From the NCBI GenBank assembly GCA_002633005.1, contig NMRA01001247.1, forward strand, positions 1-32,639: a DNA stretch of 32,639 nucleotides, written 5' to 3'. The notes under the pieces were generated by a model that did not search any database, was not told the DNA's origin, and saw only the letters and a list, made by a program, of their open reading frames with translations. The translations under genes were made by a program, and so were the position numbers. Shown piece by piece: positions 20,338 to 29,200 of the stretch (positions are counted from its first letter, which is position 1; the number at the start of each line of letters is the position of its first letter). Origin of the DNA: Phoronis australis. Lineage: Eukaryota; Phoronida; Phoronidae.

Positions 20338-22290
20338 TTCATAAAGGTTGTTTAAAGGTAAACCTGGTTTAAACTGGAAGTAGACCAGGTTTAAAGAGAA
20401 TCTGCAATTCATAAAGGTAGTTTAACTTTTAGACCAGTGGTATAGTAAAACCAGGTTTAACTCCAGTTTAGAACTGGGCCCAGTATCGAATCTTTTTTAC
20501 TCGAAATGGAATTCGAAATTATGTTTGGCATTTTTACCCTACTTTAGTGCGAACTCAAGATAAGTGTCTATTACTCTATATGCTCGAGTACATAATGACT
20601 TACTTGGATGATATATTAGTACTAATTTGCAGTTGAAAATCCATCATTAAAGCTAAAATTTCGAGTTTAAACTCGAAATTTAGAGTTTTTAGGTTGTAGC
20701 ATGAATATAAGGGTTTTTAGTGCAAACTTGCACTAGAAACTCAAATGCGTAAACTATAATTATTCGAGTCTGATAACCACTTATCTTGAGTTAGTACAAA
20801 AGGAGCAGAGATATTGCCAAAAATTATTCCGAGTTCGTTTCGAGCGCAAAGATTAGAAACCGGGGACTGGTCTAAGTCAGATTTCATTTCACCAACGAGG
20901 TATAATATTACTTAGACCTGTATTAAGATCTTAAACCAGGTTTTACTTTAGACTTGGTCATACTCAGGTTTAATACTATTAAATATGGCAAACTTGTACT
21001 ACATGTATATAGGTGAAACTGAATGATGATGTGGTATGCATTTACGACGCAGCTTTAGAGCGAGAACGACTATTTTCAATATTCAGTTTGAGGACGACAC
21101 AAGATCAAACGTAAAAGGGAGGGACCAAGAATTTTTAATGGGGAGGGTGGTCGGGTCAAGGATTTTTAGAAGGAGAGCCTGGGTCAACAATTTGAAAATT
21201 ATAGATCTGATATCACTAAAATCAAGGGAAAAGGGGGTCAGGACCCTTGAACCCCTGGATCCGCCTTTACGTAGAACAGTATGTACCGAAAGGTGATCGT
21301 CGTATTTTCTCACAATATGATGGTTCGAGCAGAGCGTCATCGTCGCAAGCGCTACGCGTATGACTAAAAAGGCATCTACCTGTAATGAATATTATGGCCC
21401 AGTTCCATGTCAATTGGTCCCAGATATAAGGATATCGAACAGGTGTCCTACCCCAGTGGCGGATTTAGAGGGGGACAAGGGGGTCATGGCCCCTTTAAAA
21501 TTCTCCCAGATTCCATTTGGCAGTTCGGGGCTGCAAATGCCTGACAAGCAAAATTCTGGCTAGTACTCTGCCCTGGCCCCCCTAACTCAAAATCCTGTAT
21601 CCGCCCCTGTTCTCCTCCTTAGCCGCAAAAAAGTAAAAAAGCACGGAAATAAACGTTTGCATTTACTATGTTGCGATTAATCGTGAACAAGTACTTTAAT
21701 GTGTGTGCTTGTGTTGGACACAGACAATTCAAAATGAAAAATATCTCCCCATGATAACCTAGATCTGCCATTGGGTCACTCGCCGTTTTTCTTTGCAAAT
21801 TTTTCACAGAAGAAATTTTATTTCTGGCCTTTATTCTAGATCAATACCTCTGTAAGCCTCCTGCTTACGTTGACTTGATTTGGCACCAATTTTCTTATTC
21901 TCGACTATGACATTGGCTTTTTCTCTGGTCAGTTATGGGAGGGAACATTTTTCATTGCGAGAAAACCTTTTCGCCCTTTTTCGCAAATGTCTACACTGAT
22001 TCTTCTGCTTTGTGTCATTGTGTCCCCACGTGATCAATGTTTCATTGAAGCACTTCAATAGTTTCTTTGATGAGTTAATCCGGATCAATACAGTAGGGAC
22101 GCTTGGATACTTTAAACCTAATTTTACTAAACCCGCTTCGTGGTCTAACAAAACCAGGCTCTCAGACTTTTAAACCATATTGGTGAAATGCAAATCAGGT
22201 CTAAATTTAGACCAGGTTTAGGAAGACCAGATTTAAGTCTAAAACCTGTTTTTAATTGGACTTAGACCAGGTTTAAAGATAATTTGTACT
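20338..22290. mobile_element. Composite element, left half
   Basis: Starts TTCATAAAGGTTGTTTAA, repeated as TTCATAAAGGTAGTTTAAC at 20408; the inverse GTTAAACCACCTTTATAAA closes the right half at 24428. Many ACCAGGTTTAA motifs occur in both orientations near the ends (20360-20460, 22090-22280). From about 20906 it is homologous in direct orientation to 23431-24395. It contains an older MITE-like unit (about 21103-21268, ending TGGATCCGCC) shared with the right half, and the newer MITE at 21454 that is not shared. Confidence 0.65.
21454..21609. mobile_element. MITE with CAGTGGCGGAT termini, copy 2
   Basis: A 156-bp copy of the element at 15908-16064, from CAGTGGCGGATTTAG to TCCGCCCCTG. It is inserted in the left half of the composite element. 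The matching place in the right half (about 23925-23975) lacks it, so it arrived after the halves separated. No clean target duplication is visible. Confidence 0.85.
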
Positions 22291-22340
22291 AGTTCACTTG
22301 CTGACTCTAAATTAACACAGCCCATTATAACATATTTTGA

Positions 22341-22655
22341 ATCAAACGTTTGCCCAAATCCTGCCCGCCTCCAAACAAGGACTTAGTGTTTGACCCTTCA
22401 TTGCCTGCGGGCCAATCACCAGTGTGCAGTGCTATACCCTCTCTAATCGACCATAGTTGGCTCCTTGGCGGTGGAGCTTTGTAGTTAAAATGTATGGCAA
22501 TGCCTGCATCTCCATTGACAGTACTAAACGATGAACACTGCAAGTGCAAAAAGAACATCTGTGCTGGGAAACTGAGTTTGTGCTGCAATGCTGGGTCAAA
22601 CTGTACAGATATGTGCAGCTGTGACAACTGTAGTAACGTACATCAGCAACACTGA
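22341..22655 (+). pseudogene. Broken CXC-type cysteine-rich frame, likely transposon-derived
   Basis: One frame reads through 22341-22481 (IKRLPKSCPPPNKDL.., ending LIDHSWLLGGGAL), hits TAG at 22482, then continues 22485-22655, with an ATG at 22494, into CKCKKNICAGKLSLCC and NCTDMCSCDNCSN before TGA. The spacing C-x-C-x-x-x-x-C ... C-x-x-x-C-x-C-x-x-C-x-N is that of tesmin/TSO1-like CXC zinc-binding motifs, which also occur at the end of many invertebrate transposon proteins. Its position between the two halves of the composite element supports a transposon origin. Minus-strand frames across this region (100 and 91 codons) are shadows. Confidence 0.5.
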
Positions 22656-23430
22656 CTGCATAACACTGGATAGTTCTTTGACAAGTCAACCCTAAATAGA
22701 CCTCCAACCTCGTTATTTCGTTTTTTGTATTAAAAAGTTAATTTTATTTGTTGATTAAGTCATAGAAAGTACATACTCTGATTATTGTCATGTATTTGTC
22801 TCATACTGCTTGATGAACGCTGTTAGAATAATCTATTATTTTCATACAGTTTGCACATTCACAGAGATCATTCCAGTATATTATTTTTGTACTATAATGT
22901 ATTTCTGGTGTATTATGCAAACAAGCTGTATTTTACACCATTAGTCAATGTTTTAGTCATTGAGGCACACATTTTGCCCAGTCTCAAGTGTTTTGTTTTA
23001 TTTTTGTTGCAAGACAATGCCAGAATAACTTCCTAGTAACATCCAGACTTAGTTTGTATTTTTGCCACTAGGTGTCTCTTTACATTTTTTAAATTTCACT
23101 GTTTACAATTAATCTACAATAGTAAAACATGTAATGTGAGTGTAATATTGTTCAATACAATGGCACTGATGGGACCATATTACTTGTTTTACAAAAAAGT
23201 CACCAAAACTGTTGTTTTTACAAATATAAGTTTACTAAGCTCTTTGGTGATTATTAGGTAACTTCAAACTCAAATTTCTCAAAAATGTGCAACTTTATAT
23301 GTGGGAACTTTTTAGATTTTGAAAACACTCTAATAAATGAACTAAAAAACACCAAAATAAAATTGCCCCCCTAAAGTACTCACAAAAACCATTTTCTAGA
23401 GGCCCTACAAAATCTGGCCCACCGACTACN
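22656..23430. other. AT-rich interior of composite element
   Basis: No gene seen. A CCACTAGGTGTCTC sequence at 23067 loosely resembles the motifs arrayed in copy B intron 4. An ambiguous base sits at 23430, where the right half begins, so this junction may be an assembly join. Confidence 0.4.
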
Positions 23431-24428
23431 ATTCTTTAGACCTGTATTAAGTCGTTAACCAGCTTTAACTTAAGACTTGGTCAGACCCAGGTTTAACTGT
23501 TATTTATGACAGACTTGAATGATTTTGGTGCAACTGAATGATGCCGCCGTGTGCAATTACGACGCAGTTTTAGAGCCAAAATGCACTAATTTCAATATTC
23601 AGTTTTACGGTGACACAAGATCAAACGTAGCAGGGACGGATTCACAATTTTAAGGGGGGGGGTTGGTCATTTATTTTTTAAAGGGGGGACTAAGTCAACA
23701 ATTTGAAAATTGTAGATTTGATATCATTAAAATAAAGGGGGAAAGGGAGTCCGGACCCCTTAACCCCCTTGGATCCGCCTATGTGTATACCCGTACATGT
23801 ACGTGCTAGATGGTGTCCTGCGTATTCCTCAGAATACGACTGGTCGATCAGGGCGTCGCCGTTGACGTAAGTGCTACGTCTTTGACTGAAGACAGCGTCT
23901 TCTGATTCTTCTGAGTTCCACCTCCATTGGTCTCCAATTCAATCTTGCCGGGAAGGGGTCTTGCCCCTCCCCCTTTGGCCGCGAAAAATAAACACTAAAA
24001 TGGCACGGAAATAAATTTGGACATTTATCATGTTGCGGCTAATCGTGAGCATGTACTTTATTGTGTGTATACGTGTGTTGAGCACAGACATTACATTTTT
24101 CCTCTTGCTTTTAGACCTTATTCGCAAATATCTGCACTGATTCTACGAGTGTGTATGTGCCATTGAGTACTCACGTGATCAAGGTTTCATTGAAGCACTT
24201 CAATAGTTTCTTTGTTGGGTTAATCCAGATCGACACAGCACGGTTGCTTAGTTACTTTAAACATGGTTTTACTAAACCGGCTCTCTGGTCTAACAAAATC
24301 AGGCTTTCAGAGATTTAAACCACGTTGGTGAAATGCAAGTTATAGGTCCAAAATTAGACCTGGCTTAGGAAGACCAGGTTTACAATGTAAGTCTTAAACC
24401 TGATTTTTGTTAAACCACCTTTATAAAA
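23431..24428. mobile_element. Composite element, right half
   Basis: Direct-orientation homologue of the left half, beginning at TTTAGACCTGTATTAAG (also at 20912) and ending in the inverted terminus GTTAAACCACCTTTATAAA. It shares the G-rich unit (23630-23781, ending GGATCCGCCTATG) and the TTTCATTGAAGCACTTCAATAG block (24184; 22041 in the left half). It lacks the CAGTGGCGGAT MITE. No coding capacity. Confidence 0.65.
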
Positions 24429-24934
24429 TCAGCTGTAAGTGCTCCTATATGGTCAGGTACTGGAAAACCCATACTCCCACCCACACATTGTACGTGTACA
24501 CGTTAGACTATACGACGAACAGAGTTAAAGGCCAATGCATCCGGGTTAAGTCAAAGCGGAGGATAACGCATACTTGTATGAAGATAAATCGATAGATGTA
24601 CCATTGTTTCGTGAATGAATTGAAAGCTTCAAATTTAATTATAAGGGCCTCAAGGATTTATAGTCTGTGTACACTGTACATCTCGTTCAAAATAGGGAGT
24701 GCTCGACATGTTATCAAATATATCTATTGTTTTGAATTTGAATATGAATTGGACCTAATCGCACCAGAATAATAAGACATTAATAAAATAAATGTTCAAT
24801 TTGTTTTTCATGAGGGATGCTCAATATAGCGACTTCATTTATTGAGATTGCAACGTGTGTGAACTGCTGTCAATAGTCCGTGACGTATGCTAGCTGTTGA
24901 CACCTCAGCTATGTAGCGATCCTATAACCTTAAC
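24429..24934. other. Spacer left of duplicated block B
   Basis: AT-rich; no gene or repeat recognised. The frame 24407-24595 begins inside the transposon end and is not credible. Confidence 0.4.
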
Positions 24935-25514
24935 TTTATTCAATCTCAGAAAGCATCAAATGGTAATACCAGAAATAAACCCTTTGTTCCACAAAACATT
25001 AGAAATGACACAACGCAGGATCAAGTAAGCCAATACAGAAAGATTGGTCAAAATTCAGGATGACGGGTGCGGACATCTTAAATTATAGAAAATACAGTTT
25101 GTTCTTCTAACCACATATAATAAATTTCTAAGGAATACTATGCCGTAAACAACATTTTGTTATCAACTTTTTGCAGTATTATAGCTAGGCCTACGTCATA
25201 ATCGATTGGCTTCATGTGTTTATAATAGGAAGATATTTAATCAGCATAGTCGAGGAGTCTACAAGATCGCATAATTTACATTCAGTGTATCACACTATCC
25301 CTGTAAACGTTTACACGTTTCAGTATTCCCTGTCACCATTTCTTATTCATGTAAACCGACTGTCACACTGTATTAATTTAATGATTAAAGTTAAAAGAAT
25401 AACCGAGGCCGAGAGAACTGATCCATCACCGAGTATTTTAAACACCTAGATCCCTTATGGCCATACTGGGGTCTGCCTACCAGGAAAATATTTATAATCT
25501 GGGAAAATGTTCTT
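24935..25514 (-). other. 3' flank/UTR of ligase copy B
   Basis: Homologous to 3440-4007 beside copy A, with many small indels. An ATTAAA lies on the minus strand at 25382-25377, about 135 nt past the stop, and is a possible polyadenylation signal; copy A reads differently there. Confidence 0.5.
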
Positions 25515-26213
25515 TCAAAACTGTTGCAGGGCTTCCTCCATGCTATCAAAGTACTTTGAATCAACGAGAAACCGACACAGTTTTGTGGTCGCTTTGGCCC
25601 TAGTCTCACCGGAAGTCACCACTGCTAGTACTGCGCAAAATTGGTGGGAATTTTCGAACATCAATTCTGCAATCGTTTTCGATTCTAAGTTTACCATTCT
25701 GACACCGTAATTTCTGGCATTCGACAACATATGACCATAAGCCGTATTCAGTCGCTCCCTGTCCCTGTGTACGTCAAAGTAATACCTAACTGCGTGCATT
25801 CTGGGCTCAAACTTCACTTGTTCAGGATCAAGTTCAATGCCGCAGCCAAGCAGTGCGTGTACAACCCGATTATCATAACCGTACACTGTCTTAACTAAAT
25901 CATTCACAGAGCCACAACCAGGACGAGGGTTGATTTCTAGTAACTTTGGTACTGCGTCACTGTTCTTGCGGATGAATTCGACGTTGTAGACGCCTTGATG
26001 GAGGCCCAGGGCTAGGGAGCACTGATACGAAGCCTCAATTAGGTCTGCACGTTCCTTGTCCGAATCACCACCTGGTGTAACGTAAGAAGTGTCCCAAAAG
26101 TACGGAAGAGGGGCGGCGCCTCTTTGTCCAACTGATCCGCCGACGAGTCTCCCTTTCGACATCACCAATTCGACTTCATATTTGATACCTTGCAGGTATT
26201 CCATTACAATTAC
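25515..26213 (-). CDS. Copy B exon 5: catalytic C-terminal lobe
   Basis: A 699-nt terminal exon from VIVMEYLQG, after a TGCGCTAG acceptor, to TGA at 25517-25515. It contains YNVEF and LEINPRPG. Compared with A, changes cluster in the loop before PYFW and in the NYGVRMVNLESKTIAELM region; the stretch from KLLEIN to YGHMLSNAR is nearly invariant. Confidence 0.88.
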   Translation of the reverse strand, partial: VIVMEYLQGIKYEVELVMSKGRLVGGSVGQRGAAPLPYFWDTSYVTPGGDSDKERADLIEASYQCSLALGLHQGVYNVEFIRKNSDAVPKLLEINPRPGCGSVNDLVKTVYGYDNRVVHALLGCGIELDPEQVKFEPRMHAVRYYFDVHRDRERLNTAYGHMLSNARNYGVRMVNLESKTIAELMFENSHQFCAVLAVVTSGETRAKATTKLCRFLVDSKYFDSMEEALQQF

Positions 26214-29200
26214 CTAGCGCAGAAATGATTCACTGTACTCGTACATACTGGACGAAATCCAAAATGGCATAAGATTTACAAAAAAATAAAATTACTTAAT
26301 AAAGTCTACCCGTGATGCAAAGAATAATTCCCAGTCCTCAAGAGTGACCACTTCACCTGTTTATCCTAATACAAGAGCAACACGGAGCGTCGAAATGCAC
26401 CCACGAATGCCCAACAAACCGTTTGCTTCTAGGGTTGTTTATTTGTATCATAAATATGGCCAATAGATGGCGCAAATTAAGTAGAATCTATCCGAAATCG
26501 GGAACATGCCATTGTTTCTTAAATAGATAGCTAACTGACAAATTTCACAATAATCTGTAAAGAGACTTAGAGAAACAAAGGAAAAATGAAAAAATGAAAT
26601 TACCACTAAGTGGCACAGCGTTGGTCGGATCCGTCTGAAAGTCGTCGTCGTCTGTTGTTAAATCCAAATAAATGCACTTACTAAATTCAAAAAGATTCTG
26701 TAGTGGGTTTAGGAGATTCAGGTATTAGGGAAAAACAAAACAAAACTACCACAAGAAGTCGCCACAGTAGTAGAATTGGCCAACGACAACCGTCCTCTTC
26801 ACACTGAGAACACATACGCCAATTCTCAAAATCATCTTTATAATAGTTTGGTTGATAAAGGGGCAGGCGCCAAAACAGACACGAAAACAGCAAAAATGGT
26901 CACTAGGGGCGCAAAATACCTCAAACCAACCGAAAACGAAAGGATATCGCTGTCTCACTAATAGATGTCTATAGTCCAAATTTTATGGAAATCCGTTAAC
27001 CGTCAAAGATACAGAAGTAAACGTAAAAAACTAAAATTGCCACTAGGAAGCGTGCCGGTAGTCAGATCTGTCCGAAAGTCGTCGTCTTCCGTTGTCAACT
27101 TCATGTGAATACACATGCTAAATTTAGTAAGTGTCGTGCTGAGGGTTTAGGAGATACAGACATGGCAGCAAAACAAAACTATACTGCCACTATAAGGCGC
27201 TACAGTACTCGAAGTCGTCGGAAAATCATCGTTATAGTAAAAACATCGGTTTGGTTGATAGAGGGGTGGACGCCAAAAAACACTCTCGAAAACAGTAAAA
27301 ATGGCCACTAGTTGGCGCAAAATACCTCCAATCCATCCGAAAACGGAAAGATAGCGTCACCTTACTAATAGCTGCGTATATGCCAATTTTTATGAAATTC
27401 GTTGAGGACCTTTGAAGATACAGAGGTATTACGTAAAAATTAAAATTGCCACTAAGGGGCACACCGGTAGTCGGACCCGTCCGAAAGGTCGCTCATGCCG
27501 TCCCATCCTTGAAAGGAACACGTGCAAAATTTCATGAACACATGTCAAAAGTTTTTGGAGATGTAGCAGCGGATGCCGGCGCCGGGCGGACGCCGTACGG
27601 ACGCCGGACGAACATGAACGATGGCCCAATGCGTCCTCATATAAATATGTGGACGCTTAATAAGGATCTGTGAAAACAACATAACCTGTTCTATTAATTG
27701 GTAGTTGTGAATTAACTGCTCAAGTACAGTAAAACTAACGGTATAGTGTTACAATGAACTTAACTGCAGAGCTGAAACTGTTTTTAAACATCAACAAAGC
27801 TTACCGACTGAGAATATGCAATTTTTTCACATGTTGCGGTGCCACACGCCATGCCGCTGGACAGTTCGTTGAAGAAATGTAATGAATCAGTTTTGTTGTA
27901 CATAATCTTGCAGCCAACGGCTCCACTTCCGCAGGCGGGCTTCATGACTACGGGAAACGCTAGTTTGTCTAAAGCGGCTAGTAGCTCTTCTTTATTATTC
28001 ACGGAGTAACTGGGCACACCGTACTGAAATATCATTACACAGGTCTTGATTGTAATTGGTGAATAGCAGTTTGTTTCACTACAACATTACTCGTAAAATA
28101 ATGCAAGGTAATATTTAACCCCCCCTCCTCCCCCCAACAGGCATTCCACAATGATGCTTCCTAAGCTCGTAACGGTGTAATGGTGGAATGAGATCCTAGT
28201 GCACACATACATACTGAAGAATGCAAATATTAGTGATATAGGCCTAAAAGTGCCAAATATCTTGAATGTGCAGTAAATACTAACATGGAAGTGCCGTAAC
28301 AACCCGTCCCGAAAGACTATGGCAAAACCGATTTTTATAAAAAATACTCAAAACTCTACTGTAGTTCCGTATTGTGCTTCGTCGATTCTTTAACAAAATC
28401 TCTCACCTTTGCAGCTTGGGGATTTTTAAGCACATAATGTTGAGTAACGTCTTTCAAATAAGCCAGCCTCTTGCTCTCGTAGCTATCCCCAGGAATGTCA
28501 AGTTTTTCACACAGGTAAGCCCCGACCATACTTGAGAAGTCACCAAAGAAGCAGCCCGCGTTCACCTAGCGGTAGAAAGCATTAGCAGATTAGCCATTTA
28601 TGTCCTCTGCAAACCACGTTCTGGCTTTCTGCACGGTCACATAACGTTCGCATCCTTTGTTTAATCAATTAAAATTGGTTTTAACACACCGTTATACTCC
28701 CTTGAAACTGAGACTGAAACTAACAGTTCTTTAGAAATTTAATAGATTTTGTCTAAATCAATAAAGACCTGTCGCTTATTCTCAACGCAAGACAAATTAA
28801 ATAATGCGAGTACGGAACGATCATTTTTGAGTGACCAGGTAACTGAAAATTTTGTTTATAGACAGTGAAAGGAGCGTTTCTTACATTATTTGTTCTGCTA
28901 GATTTTATTCATCAATTGAAATTTAATTTCAAAATATGTTTCGGGTAACTAAGAAACAATTGAGGTACTCTTTAATGGATTCAGTTAATTTAAGATCCAA
29001 ACAAACCTATTGATGCCATCATTGTTGCCACAGGATATGTTCAACTTTTAAAATACACGTACAGTGTATAATACATTGCGCATGGCACTAAAATGTTAAC
29101 CATTGTAAGGCAAGATATCAACTGTAATGCTAAAGATAATAGTTATAGTAGCTTCTGAGCCAACAACAATATAACATATTTTTGCTACGAACAAAAAGGT

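Noticed and set aside
20265-20340. tRNA-like A box (TAGCTCAGACGG)
   Set aside because: No matching acceptor stem, anticodon arm or B box at proper spacing; not enough for a tRNA or SINE call.
22325-22707. Two minus-strand frames of 100 and 91 codons
   Set aside because: They overlap the plus-strand CXC frame, which has a recognisable cysteine pattern; they do not.
20906-24395. LTR retrotransposon interpretation of the two direct repeats
   Set aside because: No TG...CA ends, no primer-binding site or polypurine tract, and no reverse transcriptase between them.
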